Source: Streptomyces sp. col6 (lineage in GTDB: Bacteria; Actinomycetota; Actinomycetes; Streptomycetales; Streptomycetaceae). From it: DNA of 47,945 nt. Position 1 is the first letter of the stretch. The number at the start of each line of letters is the position of its first letter. The DNA lies in contig NZ_RDBL01000006.1 in assembly GCF_008042035.1 (NCBI RefSeq), positions 1,436,762 through 1,484,706 of the forward strand, given 5' to 3'. This document shows positions 8,164 through 16,626 of the stretch, one piece after another. The translations under genes were made by a program, and so were the position numbers. The notes beneath the pieces are model-generated. The model saw nothing but the letters and a program-made list of their open reading frames with translations. It was not told the origin of the DNA and ran no database searches.

Positions 8164-8918
8164 GCGCCGCGGAGACGCCCGAGGCCCCCGCGCGGGACCG
8201 GGTCGCCCTGGTCAGCGGCGGCAGCCGCGGGCTCGGCCGGCTGCTCGTCGAGCGGCTGCTCGGTGAGGGCTGGCGGGTCGCCACCTTCAGCAGGTCGGCC
8301 AACGACTTCGTCAAGGACCTCCAGGCCGAGCAGGGCGACCGGTTCCTGTGGGAGGCCGCCGACCTGGGGGACCCGGACGCGCTGCGCGGGGTCGTGCGGA
8401 CGACGGTGCGCCGCTTCGGCCGCGTCGACCTGCTCGTCAACAACGCGGCCGTGCTGCACCAGGAACTCTTCCTGACCACGTCCCGCAAGCAGACCGAGAC
8501 GCTGATCGCGAGCAATCTGCTCGCCCCGATCACCCTCGCCCAGGCCTGCGCCCGCGCGATGACGCGCCAGGGCGGCGGCCAGATCCTCAACATCTCGTCC
8601 ATCAACGCCATCCGCGGCTACCGGGGCGTGGCGGTCTACGCCGCCACCAAGGCCGGACTCGACGGCTTCAGCCGCAGCCTGGCCCGGGAACTCGGGGCCT
8701 TCAATATCCGGGTGAATTCGCTGGTCCCCGGATTCTTCGACAGTGACATGACCGAGGAAGTCACCGAGAGGAACCGGGAACGCATTCAGCGCCGCACCCC
8801 GCTCGGCCGGCTCGGCACCATGAATGAAATCGCCGACGCCGTTCTGTATCTCATCTCGCCCGCCTCTTCATTCATCACCGGACAGTCGATCGTCGTAGAC
8901 GGAGGAATCACATGCTGA
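8160..8918 (+). CDS. Short-chain dehydrogenase/reductase (FabG-like)
   Basis: A 252-residue classical SDR. The nucleotide-binding GGSRGLG is near residue 20, NNAA follows at the fourth strand, the catalytic Ser lies in NISSIN (about 146-147), and Tyr160 and Lys164 form YAATK. It ends in SSFITGQSIVVDGG, the usual FabG C-terminus. Likely role: reduction of a 3-oxoacyl group on the ACP whose gene overlaps its 3' end by 7 bases. The start ATG overlaps the ligase stop. Substrate preference cannot be read from the sequence. Confidence 0.92.
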   Translation: MSAAETPEAPARDRVALVSGGSRGLGRLLVERLLGEGWRVATFSRSANDFVKDLQAEQGDRFLWEAADLGDPDALRGVVRTTVRRFGRVDLLVNNAAVLHQELFLTTSRKQTETLIASNLLAPITLAQACARAMTRQGGGQILNISSINAIRGYRGVAVYAATKAGLDGFSRSLARELGAFNIRVNSLVPGFFDSDMTEEVTERNRERIQRRTPLGRLGTMNEIADAVLYLISPASSFITGQSIVVDGGITC

Positions 8919-9193
8919 TCGCAGCCGACATCACCGCCCTGGTCCACCAGGAGATCAACGCCCTGCTCGCCGAGGCCGAGCGCCCCACGCACCCCACCCT
9001 CGCCGGCACGGAGTTCCTGCACGAGCTGGGGCTCAACTCCCTGCTGCTGGCCCGCCTCGTCATCCAGCTGGAGATGGAGCTCGGCGTCGACCCCTTCGAG
9101 GAGGAGTACGTCATCTCCGACGTCCGCACGGTCGGCGCCCTGTCCGACGCGTACGTCCGCACCGTCGAGCAGCTGGCGGCCACCGCCGTCTGA
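8912..9193 (+). CDS. Acyl carrier protein
   Basis: A 93-residue free-standing carrier protein. The phosphopantetheine attachment motif is LGLNSLLLAR with Ser43; the usual Asp before Ser is replaced by Asn, a variation seen in some specialised-metabolism ACPs. The predicted helices and the acidic second half (FEEEYVISDVRTV) fit the fold. It overlaps the SDR gene and precedes the AfsA-like gene by 45 bp, so it probably carries the acyl group made by the ligase and processed by the SDR and the hotdog protein. Confidence 0.92.
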   Translation: MLIAADITALVHQEINALLAEAERPTHPTLAGTEFLHELGLNSLLLARLVIQLEMELGVDPFEEEYVISDVRTVGALSDAYVRTVEQLAATAV

Positions 9194-9238
9194 GCACCGC
9201 CCCCGCCCGTACCAGCCCCACACTCTGGAGGGATCGAC

Positions 9239-10003
9239 ATGTCGCACGAAGCACTCATCGCCGTCGGGGACCGTTTCGAGGACTTCCTCGCCAACCGGGG
9301 GACCGTCCCGGTCTCCGAGCTGATCGCCCGGCTGCGCGCCGGGGAGCTGACCGAGAGCCTGTCGGTCAGCATCGGCCAGGGCCTCAGCGCCGGCCAGCTC
9401 GCCGAGATACGCGCCCTGGCCGAGGCGCACGGACCGGCCGTCTCGCTGGGCAAGGGCGGGGTCCCGGAACCCGCCGAGCAGCGGCTCACCCACAAGCACG
9501 ACGCCAAGAACGTCCTGATCGGCCCGGTCGGCCAGACCGGCGAGAAGCGCTTCGTCGCCGACCTCGTCATCGACGAGCGCGTCGAGGTCCTGGAGGACCA
9601 CCTCACCGGGCAGCACATCCCGGCCATCACCCTCCTGGAGGCCGCCCGCCAGCTGTGGACGGTGGTCACCGAGCAGTTCTTCGTCACCGGACCGGAGAAG
9701 ACCCGCTTCGTCATCAGCTCCGTCAGGTCCGACTTCCACAGCTTCGTCTTCCCGCTGCCCGCGACCGCCCAGTACGAGCTGCTGGAACACACCCGCAGTC
9801 CGGTCGGCTCGGTCTTCCGGTGCCGGATCGGCTTCCACCACGGCGAGAAGCTCGCCAGCGTCGTGGAGGCCGAGTACCGGGTCATCCCGGAGAAGTTCTC
9901 CGTGAAGCAGGAGAAGCTCGCCGCCCGCCAGGCCGTCGTCAGCGAACTGACCCGGCTCCGCGAGCAGTCCGCCCCTGCGGTCGGTGGCGAACGCGCCGCC
10001 TGA
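9239..10003 (+). CDS. Single-hotdog AfsA-like protein in an ACP operon
   Basis: A 254-residue protein. The C-terminal part (about 85-220) matches the AfsA hotdog repeat: LTHKHDAKNVLIG at its start and LTGQHIPAITLLEAARQ at the helix that carries the conserved His/Glu of AfsA- and FabZ-like hotdogs. Unlike the full-length AfsA at 29580, only one hotdog is recognisable, and the first 80 residues are of a different, helical character. Located between an ACP and a YCII gene, it is more likely a tailoring or condensing enzyme acting on an ACP-bound chain than a signal synthase. That is an inference; a second signal synthase remains possible. Confidence 0.7.
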   Translation: MSHEALIAVGDRFEDFLANRGTVPVSELIARLRAGELTESLSVSIGQGLSAGQLAEIRALAEAHGPAVSLGKGGVPEPAEQRLTHKHDAKNVLIGPVGQTGEKRFVADLVIDERVEVLEDHLTGQHIPAITLLEAARQLWTVVTEQFFVTGPEKTRFVISSVRSDFHSFVFPLPATAQYELLEHTRSPVGSVFRCRIGFHHGEKLASVVEAEYRVIPEKFSVKQEKLAARQAVVSELTRLREQSAPAVGGERAA

Positions 10004-10039
10004 CCGGGCCACTTGTCACCATCGAGGAAGGAGAAGGAC

Positions 10040-10348
10040 ATGCTGTGGGCGATCCACTGCCTGGACGCACCCGGGAGCGCGGAACTGCGCGCGGCCCAGC
10101 GCCCGGCCCACTCGGCCCGGCTGCGCGCGGCGAGCGTACGGCCCGTGCTGTACGGCCCGCTCGTCGCCGCCGACGGGACCACCGCGGTCGGCAGCCTGAT
10201 CGTGGTCGAGGCCGGGACCCGGGACGAGGTGGAGGAGTTCGCCACCGGTGACCCGTTCGCCGTCTCCGGGGTGTGGGAACGCATCGACATCCAGGCGTTC
10301 GCACCGTCGGAGCGGTCCCCGGTACGGATCGGGGCAGGCACGCCATGA
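10040..10348 (+). CDS. YCII-related domain protein
   Basis: A 102-residue protein with the YCII fold (ferredoxin-like): starts MLWAIHCLDAPGS, contains VLYGPLVAADG and GSLIVVEAGTRDEVEEFATGDPF, the hallmark strand-helix pattern with a conserved His and Asp. YCII proteins in biosynthetic clusters have been linked to dehydratase, cyclase or hydrolase-like roles, but many are uncharacterised. AGGAAGGAG precedes ATG 10040, and the stop overlaps the oxidase start (ATGA). Confidence 0.82.
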   Translation: MLWAIHCLDAPGSAELRAAQRPAHSARLRAASVRPVLYGPLVAADGTTAVGSLIVVEAGTRDEVEEFATGDPFAVSGVWERIDIQAFAPSERSPVRIGAGTP

Positions 10349-11889
10349 AGGTCCGCCGGCTCCCGCCCGGGGTGGACGGCCGGGAGTTCACCCGGGCCCT
10401 GGCCGCCTTCCGGGTGGCCCTGGGTCCCCGGTGGGTCCTGACCGAGGGCGCGGTCGGTCTCCCCGGCTACGCCGATCCCCAACCGGTCCTGGACGCCCAG
10501 TACTTCAGCGCATCCGCCGCGCTGATGCCCGGCTCGGTCGAGGACGTCCGGGCGGTGGTGCGGATCGCCGGGGCCTTCGGGGTGCCGCTCTCGCCCGTGC
10601 TGCCGGGGCGCGATCCGGGCTTCGGCGGCCCGGCGCCCCGGCTCCCGGGGGCCGTCGCCGTCGACCTCGCCCGGATGAACCGGATCGTCGAGGTGGACCC
10701 GGCCGGCGGCTACGCGGTCGTCGAGCCCGGGGTCACCTTCCACGACCTGGCCGCCCGCGTCGCCGGACTCGGCCTCGCCCAGCGGCCGGACCCGGAGGGC
10801 CCGCGCTGGGGGAGCGTCCTCGGCGAGGTGCTGGAACGGTCCACCGGCGGCGCGGGGTACGAGGGCGCCGCGTCGGCCCCGTACGGCATGGAGATCGTGC
10901 TCGCCGACGGGGACGTGGTGCGCACCGGGATGGCGGCCCTGACCGGCGCCGGACCCGGGCCCTGGGCGCCGTACGGCTGCGGGCCGGCCCTCGGGCCGAT
11001 GTTCGCCCGGTCGGCGCTCGGGATCGTCACCAAGCTCGGGGTGCGGCTGCGCCCCGAACCGGCCGCCCGACGTGCCTACGCGGTCGCCCTCCCCCGGGAG
11101 GACGATATCGGGCCCCTGGTCGACGCCCTGCGCCCGCTGCTGATGGACCGCACCGTCGCCGACACCCCGACCGTCCGCAGCGTGCTCCTCGACGCGGCGG
11201 CGGCCGGCCGCCGCGCCCCGTACGACGCGGGCACCGGCCCGCTGCCCGACAGCGTCGTGCGCACGCTGATGGCGGACCTCGGGCTCGGCCGCTGGAACCT
11301 GTACGGGGCGCTGGCCGGGGCGCCCGCCGTGATGGACGCCCAGTGGTCCGTGATCCGGGACGCGCTCGCCGCCGTGCCCGGTGCCCGGTTCCGCTGCGCC
11401 GGGGCGTCCGACGGCGACGCGGACTCCGTACGGCCCCGGGCGGACGAGGCGGACGGCTGGCTGCCGCACGGCGGACGGCTCGACCTCACCCCCGTCTCGC
11501 CCACGACCGGCGCGGACGCGCTCGCCCAGTACGCGCTGGCCCGCGACCACGCCCACGCGTACGGCAAGGACTACCTGGGGGCCTTCGCGGTGGGCGCCCG
11601 CGGGCTGCACCACCGGTTCACGGCGGTCTTCGACACGCTCGACCCGGACGACCGCGCCCGCGCCCTGGAGCTGTGCGAGGCGCTGATCAGGGCCGCCGCG
11701 GCGGCCGGATACGGCGTCCAGCGCGCCCACCCGGCGCTCATGGACCAGGTCGCCGCGACCTACGGCTTCAACGACCACGCCGTGCGCAGGCTCGGCGAAC
11801 GCATCAAGGACGCACTCGACGCGGAGGGCATTCTCGCCCCCGGCAAGCACGGCATCTGGCCGCGCCGCTACCGCGGCCTCGGCCTCTGA
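10345..11889 (+). CDS. FAD-linked oxidase, vanillyl-alcohol oxidase/cresol hydroxylase-like
   Basis: A 514-residue flavoenzyme. The FAD-binding PCMH-type domain covers roughly residues 45-230 (PGSVEDVRAVVRIAGAFGVPLSPV, VVEPGVTFHDLAARV, GIVTKLGVRLRPEP). The C-terminal cap domain ends with LGERIKDALDAEGILAPGKHGIWP, characteristic of the vanillyl-alcohol oxidase and 4-cresol dehydrogenase group. These oxidise para-substituted phenols or related alcohols, so an aromatic substrate is plausible, in line with the prenyltransferase and cyclase in the window. Start ATG overlaps the YCII stop. Confidence 0.88.
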   Translation: MKVRRLPPGVDGREFTRALAAFRVALGPRWVLTEGAVGLPGYADPQPVLDAQYFSASAALMPGSVEDVRAVVRIAGAFGVPLSPVLPGRDPGFGGPAPRLPGAVAVDLARMNRIVEVDPAGGYAVVEPGVTFHDLAARVAGLGLAQRPDPEGPRWGSVLGEVLERSTGGAGYEGAASAPYGMEIVLADGDVVRTGMAALTGAGPGPWAPYGCGPALGPMFARSALGIVTKLGVRLRPEPAARRAYAVALPREDDIGPLVDALRPLLMDRTVADTPTVRSVLLDAAAAGRRAPYDAGTGPLPDSVVRTLMADLGLGRWNLYGALAGAPAVMDAQWSVIRDALAAVPGARFRCAGASDGDADSVRPRADEADGWLPHGGRLDLTPVSPTTGADALAQYALARDHAHAYGKDYLGAFAVGARGLHHRFTAVFDTLDPDDRARALELCEALIRAAAAAGYGVQRAHPALMDQVAATYGFNDHAVRRLGERIKDALDAEGILAPGKHGIWPRRYRGLGL

Positions 11890-11918
11890 CCAGTCCGAGC
11901 AGACAAGGGAGTCGAACC

Positions 11919-13523
11919 GTGGAGACCCAGACGTTGGCAGAGCTGGAGGAGGAGTTCGCGGCGCCCGACGCGGTGCTCTCGCTCCGCACCCGTACCGCCG
12001 AACTCAACGGCCTGCACGCCACGGTGGCCGCCGGGGACGCGGCCGCCACCGAACGCCAGCACGCCAAGGGCAAGCTCACCGCCCGCGAGCGCATCGGCCT
12101 GCTGCTCGACCCGGGCACCTTCGAGGAGGTCGAGCCGCTGCGCCGGCACCGGGCCACCGGCTTCGGCCTGGAGGACCGGCGCCCGCACACCGACGGCGTC
12201 GTCGGCGGCTGGGGCACCGTCGAGGGCCGCACGGTCTTCGTCTACGCCCACGACTTCCGGATCTTCGGCGGCGCGCTGGGCGAGGCGCACGCCGCGAAGA
12301 TCCACAAGGTGATGGACCTGGCCCTGGCGGCCGGCGCGCCGCTCGTCTCGCTCAACGACGGGGCCGGCGCCCGCATCCAGGAGGGCGTCACCGCGCTCGC
12401 CGGCTACGGCGGCATCTTCCAGCGCAACACCCGTGCCTCCGGGGTCATCCCGCAGATCAGCGTGATGCTCGGCCCGTGCGCGGGCGGCGCCGCCTACTCA
12501 CCGGCGCTCACCGACTTCGTTTTCATGGTCCGCGAGACCTCCCAGATGTTCATCACCGGACCCGACGTCATCCAGGCCGTCACCGGCGAGAAGGTCACGC
12601 AGAACGGGCTCGGCGGCGCCGACGTCCACGCGGGCACCTCCGGCGTCGCGCACTTCGCGTACGACGACGAGGAGACCTGCCTGGAGGAGGTCCGCCACCT
12701 GATCACGCTGCTCCCGGCCAACAGCACCGAGGAGCCGCCCGCCGTCGCCTGCGACGACCCGGCCGACCGCCCCGGGGACGACCTGCTCGACCTGGTCCCG
12801 GCCGACCCGCAACGCCCGTACGACATGCGGCGCGTGGTGGAGGAACTGCTCGACGACGGCGATCTGCTGGAGGTGCAGGAGCACTGGGCGGGCAACGTCA
12901 TCTGCGCGCTCGGCCGGATCGACGGGCGCACGGTCGGTGTCGTCGCGAACCAGCCCATGGTGCTGGCCGGGGTGCTCGACATCCACGCCTCGGAGAAGGC
13001 CGCGCGCTTCGTGCAGCTCTGCGACGCCTTCAACATCCCGCTCGTCACGCTGGTGGACGTGCCCGGCTTCCTGCCCGGCGTGGACCAGGAGCACGGCGGG
13101 ATCATCCGGCACGGGGCGAAGCTGCTGTACGCGTACTGCAACGCGACCGTGCCCCGTATCCAGGTCATCCTGCGCAAGGCGTACGGCGGCGCGTACATCG
13201 TCATGGACTCCCGCTCCATCGGCACCGACCTCTCCTACGCCTGGCCCGCCAACGAGATCGCGGTCATGGGCGCGGAGGGCGCGGCCAACGTCGTCTTCCG
13301 CCGGCAGATCGCCGCGTCCGACGACCCGGAGGCCACCCGGCAGCAGCTGGTCAAGGAGTACAAGGCGGAGCTGATGCACCCCTACTACGCGGCCGAGCGC
13401 GGGCTCGTCGACGACGTCATCGACCCGGCGCGCACCCGGGCCGTCCTCGCCGCCGGTCTCGCGATGCTCCGGACCAAGACGGTGGCGCTGCCGCACCGCA
13501 AGCACGGGAACCAGCCGGCATGA
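11919..13523 (+). CDS. Acyl-CoA carboxylase beta subunit (carboxyltransferase), copy 1
   Basis: A 534-residue carboxyltransferase of the propionyl/acetyl-CoA carboxylase family, which moves carboxyl from biotin to acyl-CoA to give malonyl- or methylmalonyl-CoA. Glycine-rich oxyanion-hole segments are visible (DGAGARIQEG, LGPCAGGAAYSPA, QEHGGIIRHGAKLLYA, RKAYGGAYIVM). The GTG start at 11919 follows AAGGGAG. It partners with the epsilon gene that overlaps its 3' end. No biotinylated alpha subunit is encoded in the window, so a chromosomal one must be used. A close paralogue lies at 38541. Confidence 0.95.
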   Translation: METQTLAELEEEFAAPDAVLSLRTRTAELNGLHATVAAGDAAATERQHAKGKLTARERIGLLLDPGTFEEVEPLRRHRATGFGLEDRRPHTDGVVGGWGTVEGRTVFVYAHDFRIFGGALGEAHAAKIHKVMDLALAAGAPLVSLNDGAGARIQEGVTALAGYGGIFQRNTRASGVIPQISVMLGPCAGGAAYSPALTDFVFMVRETSQMFITGPDVIQAVTGEKVTQNGLGGADVHAGTSGVAHFAYDDEETCLEEVRHLITLLPANSTEEPPAVACDDPADRPGDDLLDLVPADPQRPYDMRRVVEELLDDGDLLEVQEHWAGNVICALGRIDGRTVGVVANQPMVLAGVLDIHASEKAARFVQLCDAFNIPLVTLVDVPGFLPGVDQEHGGIIRHGAKLLYAYCNATVPRIQVILRKAYGGAYIVMDSRSIGTDLSYAWPANEIAVMGAEGAANVVFRRQIAASDDPEATRQQLVKEYKAELMHPYYAAERGLVDDVIDPARTRAVLAAGLAMLRTKTVALPHRKHGNQPA

Positions 13524-13729
13524 CCATCCGACTCCTGTCCGGAGACCCCACGCCCGAGGAACTCGCCGCCGTCCTCACCGTCCTGCACGCCCTGGCCTTC
13601 CACCGCGCCGAGGACCTTCCGGCCGACGTGGTCCGCCCGGCCCCCTGGTCGCGCGCGGGCCGCCGCGTCCGGCCCGGCGGCCGGAGCGAGGCCGGCTGGG
13701 CGCGCAGGCCGGGCGGGGTCAGCCCCTGA
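13520..13729 (+). CDS. Acyl-CoA carboxylase epsilon subunit, copy 1
   Basis: A 69-residue protein with the epsilon signature: MTIRLLSGDPTPEELAAVLTVL, then a basic tail containing a tryptophan-rich WSRAGRR segment. Epsilon subunits stabilise the alpha-beta carboxylase complex in actinomycetes. The ATG overlaps the beta-subunit stop (ATGA). The 3' end overlaps the convergent response-regulator gene by 11 bases. Confidence 0.85.
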   Translation: MTIRLLSGDPTPEELAAVLTVLHALAFHRAEDLPADVVRPAPWSRAGRRVRPGGRSEAGWARRPGGVSP

Positions 13730-14366
13730 GGTAGGCCAGCACCGCGAGCACCCGGCGGTTGGTGGCGTCGTCGAGCGACAGGTCCAGCTTGCCGAGGACG
13801 GAGCCGAAGTGCTTGTTCACCGTGCCCTCGCTGACCGACAGGGCCGCCGCGACCGAGGCGTTGGACCTGCCCTCCGCCATCAGGGCCAGCACCTCCAGCT
13901 CGCGCGCGGTCAGCCGGGACAGCGGGTCCCGGCGGTGCCGGATCAGCTGCCGGACCACCTCGGGGTCGACCACGGTGTCCCCGGCGGCGACGCGGCGCAG
14001 GGCGTCGACGAACTCCTCTACATGACCGACGCGTTCCTTGAGGAGGTACCCGACGCCCCGCCCGTCGCAGGAGTCCAGCAGATCCTCGGCGTAGGCGCGC
14101 TGCACGTACTGGCTGAGCACCAGCACCGGCAACCCGGGCTGCTCGCGCCGGAGTTCGAGCGCGGCGCGCAGCCCCTCGTCGGAGAAGCCGGGCGGCATGC
14201 GGACATCGGTCACCACGATGTCCGGGCCGTGCGCGGCGACCGCCGCGACCAGCTCCTCGGCCGTCCCGGCGCCCGCCACCACCTGGTGGCCGAACCGTTC
14301 GAGGAGCCCGACGAGACCTTCGCGCAGAAGCACGCTGTCCTCGGCCAGTACGATCCGCAAGCTCAC
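13719..14366 (-). CDS. NarL-family response regulator now coupled to parB
   Basis: A 215-residue response regulator: receiver with the acidic pair in LAEDSVLL, phospho-acceptor Asp in VVTDVRMPP, Lys in YLLKER, then a LuxR helix-turn-helix (LTARELEVLALMAEGRSNASVAAAL). The GTG start overlaps the stop of the upstream gene. That gene should be its histidine kinase, but only the last 44 residues of a kinase remain, fused to ParB. The regulator is therefore probably transcribed with parA and parB and has no cognate kinase here. Confidence 0.93.
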   Translation of the reverse strand: MSLRIVLAEDSVLLREGLVGLLERFGHQVVAGAGTAEELVAAVAAHGPDIVVTDVRMPPGFSDEGLRAALELRREQPGLPVLVLSQYVQRAYAEDLLDSCDGRGVGYLLKERVGHVEEFVDALRRVAAGDTVVDPEVVRQLIRHRRDPLSRLTARELEVLALMAEGRSNASVAAALSVSEGTVNKHFGSVLGKLDLSLDDATNRRVLAVLAYLRG

Positions 14367-14497
14367 GCCCTTCCGCCCGCACCCGGTACCGGGACTTCCA
14401 GGCGGAACACCGTGGGCCCGCCGGGCGGACTGGACAGTACCAAAACGCCGTCCAGCACCGAGAGACGGTCGGCCACCCCCTGGAGCCCCGTCCCGTC
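14363..14497 (-). pseudogene. Histidine-kinase 3' remnant fused in frame to parB
   Basis: These 135 bases encode 44 residues with the HATPase G2 motif GTGLQG, the VADRLSVLDG helix and the terminal SSPPGGPTV strand typical of kinases paired with NarL regulators. The stop overlaps the start of the downstream response regulator exactly as in an intact kinase-regulator operon. The rest of the kinase gene, including the phospho-acceptor His, is missing upstream, where parB begins. This marks a recombination junction near 14,497-14,510. Confidence 0.85.
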
Positions 14498-15244
14498 CGC
14501 GGGGGACTGCGTCTTCTGCTTGGGGGTGCGGGGCTTCTGGGTCCTGGTGGCCTTCAGCTGCTGGAGGTGGGCCTCCTGCTCCTCGGCCTTCTTCTTGCCG
14601 ACCAGGCGCAGCGTGGCCGCGGATTCCTCGCCCGACTGGAGCTTCTCCTTGAGTGAGGGGGTCAGGGTCAGCAGCGCGAGGCGTTGGGAGACCCAGCCCT
14701 GGGAGCGGTGGAGGCGTGCGGCGAGGGCTTCCTGAGTGCCGTGGATCTTCAGGAGCTGTTCGAGGGCCCTGGCCTCGTCGAGGTGGTTGAGCTCCTGGCG
14801 GTGGATGTTGGCGACGAGAGCCGATTCCAGTATCTCGTCGGGGTTGCTGCCCAGCTTGTCGTCGAGCATCACCTTGATCTCGGTGAGGCCGGCTTCGCGG
14901 GCAGCGGCGAGGCGGGAGTTGCCGTCGATGACGACGTATTTGGTGCCGGGTTCGAGGTCGTCCTCGCGGCCGGGGTTGCCTTCGAGGTAGGCGAACCGGC
15001 CCATGATGCTGATGGCGGTCTTCTGCCCGTGGTCGCGGAGGCTGTTGCCGAGATCGGTGAGGTCGCCGAGGTCGGACCTGGGGTTGTCCGGGTTGAGGCT
15101 GATGGCGCCGACGGGGAGTTCGACCGGGGGCGGGGCGCCCTCGGTGGGGGCGGCGGCGACCTGGTTGATGGCGGCTCGGCGGGCACTGATGGACTGGGTC
15201 TGGCCGAAGGAGGAACCGGCCCCGAGCCGGGATGCCTTGCTCAT
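14363..15244 (-). CDS. parB: ParB-family partition protein with a histidine-kinase C-terminus
   Basis: A 293-residue protein. Residues about 40-150 form the ParB N-terminal nuclease-like/CTPase domain with VVIDGNSRLAAAREAGL (the GxxRxxA nucleotide motif) and HRQELNHLDEARAL; 165-195 is the central helix-turn-helix (TQEALAARLHRSQGWVSQRL). A charged Lys-rich linker follows. From about residue 250 the sequence is no longer ParB: GTGLQGVADRLSVLDG and LSSPPGGPTVFRLEV are the G2 box and final strands of an HATPase domain. The start ATG overlaps the parA stop. The natural ParB dimerisation tail is probably lost, so function may be altered. Confidence 0.9.
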   Translation of the reverse strand: MSKASRLGAGSSFGQTQSISARRAAINQVAAAPTEGAPPPVELPVGAISLNPDNPRSDLGDLTDLGNSLRDHGQKTAISIMGRFAYLEGNPGREDDLEPGTKYVVIDGNSRLAAAREAGLTEIKVMLDDKLGSNPDEILESALVANIHRQELNHLDEARALEQLLKIHGTQEALAARLHRSQGWVSQRLALLTLTPSLKEKLQSGEESAATLRLVGKKKAEEQEAHLQQLKATRTQKPRTPKQKTQSPADGTGLQGVADRLSVLDGVLVLSSPPGGPTVFRLEVPVPGAGGRA

Positions 15245-16479
15245 GAGATCTCCCGGGCGAGGGCGCGCAGGCCGACGGCCTGGTCGCAGCGGGGGGAGTA
15301 GGCGAGCAGGGGCTGCTTCACGCGTACGGCCTCCTTCTGTTCCTTGAGGTCGCCGATGACGCCGACGACCCGGGGGTCCTTTATGTCCATCCAGGAGTCG
15401 AGGGACGAGGTGGCGATGTAGCCGCGGCGGGCGTCGTAGTGGTTGACGACGATGCCGAGGTAGTCGAGTTCGAGGTGCATGTCGTCGCGGAGGTCCTCGA
15501 TCTGGGAGGTGAGGAGCCCGTAGGCGTCGGCGGAGCTGTCCTCGGCCTGGACGACGACGAGTACGCCGGAGTTGCCCGGCGCCTCGCCCTGGCGGCGGCG
15601 GCCGTAGTAGGCGGCGGCGTCCATGCTGAGGCCGAGGCTGGGCGGGCAGTCGATGATGACGGCGTCGTAGTCGGCCTCGATCGCGGACAGGGCGCGTTCC
15701 AGGGCTGCTTCGCGGGCCCGGACGCCGGAGAGCTTGACGTCGAGGAGGAAGGCGTCGGTGCAGGCGGGCAGGAGGTGGAGCCGGTCGCCGAAGCGGGGGT
15801 CCTCGATGGGGACGACGAGGTCGGCGAGCCCGCCCTTGGCCTCGCCCGCCATGTGCTTGGTGAGGCTGTCGCCCTCGATGGGCAGCGGCTGGTGGCCGAG
15901 CTGCTTGGTGAGGTGGCACTGGGGGTCGAAGTCGACGAGGAGGACGCGCAGTCCGAGGCCGGGGAGGTCCTCGTAGTCGAGGGGGGAGGGGTCCTGGTCC
16001 TCGGCGAGGGCGGCCGCGAAGTGCTTGGAGATGCGGACGGGGTGGAGCGCGTCGGGGTCCTCCGCGAGCGCTTCGCCGGTGCCGGCGGCGATGGCGGTCT
16101 TGCCGACGCCGCCCTTCTGGTTGCAGGTGATGATCCGCTTGGGGTGTTCCGGCCGTACGACGGTGGGCGCCGGGTTCGTCTCCAGCCACATCTGGACGGA
16201 CTGGGCGAGGCCCTGGATGAGGGAGACGCCGCGGGAGGCGCAGTCGGCGCGGAAGCCGTCCCACTGCCCGTCAGGCAGGAAGGTGGCGAAGGACTTGGCA
16301 CCGGCGGTGTCGATGGGGGAGAGGTTCGAGCCGAGTCTCCGCCAGGCCTCGATGCCGGCTTCGACGGCACGCTGGATGTCGATGTTGTGCTGGGCGGCCC
16401 GGATCTTCAGGTTCTGCTGCAGCACCGAGGGCAGCTTGGAGACGACCTTCTCGCGGTCGCCGGGGGAGGGCGAAGTCAT
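15241..16479 (-). CDS. parA: ParA-family partition ATPase
   Basis: A 412-residue ParA. A deviant Walker A motif KGGVGKT is at residues 122-128, preceded by RIITCNQ; the A' motif is VLLVDFDPQ and Walker B is AVIIDCPPSLG. The first 110 residues form an N-terminal extension that probably binds DNA (autoregulatory operator), as in larger plasmid ParA proteins. ATG 16479 follows AAGGTGACTGCC. The gene is first in a par operon, overlapping parB. With the palindromic boxes upstream it should segregate the replicon. Confidence 0.95.
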   Translation of the reverse strand: MTSPSPGDREKVVSKLPSVLQQNLKIRAAQHNIDIQRAVEAGIEAWRRLGSNLSPIDTAGAKSFATFLPDGQWDGFRADCASRGVSLIQGLAQSVQMWLETNPAPTVVRPEHPKRIITCNQKGGVGKTAIAAGTGEALAEDPDALHPVRISKHFAAALAEDQDPSPLDYEDLPGLGLRVLLVDFDPQCHLTKQLGHQPLPIEGDSLTKHMAGEAKGGLADLVVPIEDPRFGDRLHLLPACTDAFLLDVKLSGVRAREAALERALSAIEADYDAVIIDCPPSLGLSMDAAAYYGRRRQGEAPGNSGVLVVVQAEDSSADAYGLLTSQIEDLRDDMHLELDYLGIVVNHYDARRGYIATSSLDSWMDIKDPRVVGVIGDLKEQKEAVRVKQPLLAYSPRCDQAVGLRALAREIS

Positions 16480-16491
16480 GGCAGTCACCTT

Positions 16492-16530
16492 ACTAACTTC
16501 GATGATCCATATCGGCACCGACGCGTTAGT
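16492..16530. promoter_or_regulatory. Short inverted repeat in the parA promoter
   Basis: ACTAAC (16492-16497) and GTTAGT (16525-16530) flank an AT-richer segment directly upstream of parA. It could be a ParA autoregulatory operator. Arms are only 6 bp, so the call is tentative. Confidence 0.3.
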
Positions 16531-16626
16531 TCTGCCTGTTTTTTGTTTGAGGGTCGCTCAAGAGCCCAGCTCCGGGAAGGTCGTGGAGCCGGGCTGGAGG
16601 GACCGGGGAGCGGGGGACCGGGACGG

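Noticed and set aside
8908..11850. 980-codon open frame on the minus strand
   Set aside because: It lies opposite the AfsA-like, YCII and FAD oxidase genes, which have clear domains and ribosome sites; its composition is typical of a shadow frame.
13719..14366. Partner kinase at 1783 as cognate of this response regulator
   Set aside because: That kinase overlaps its own regulator at 1103, and the regulator here has a kinase remnant directly upstream.
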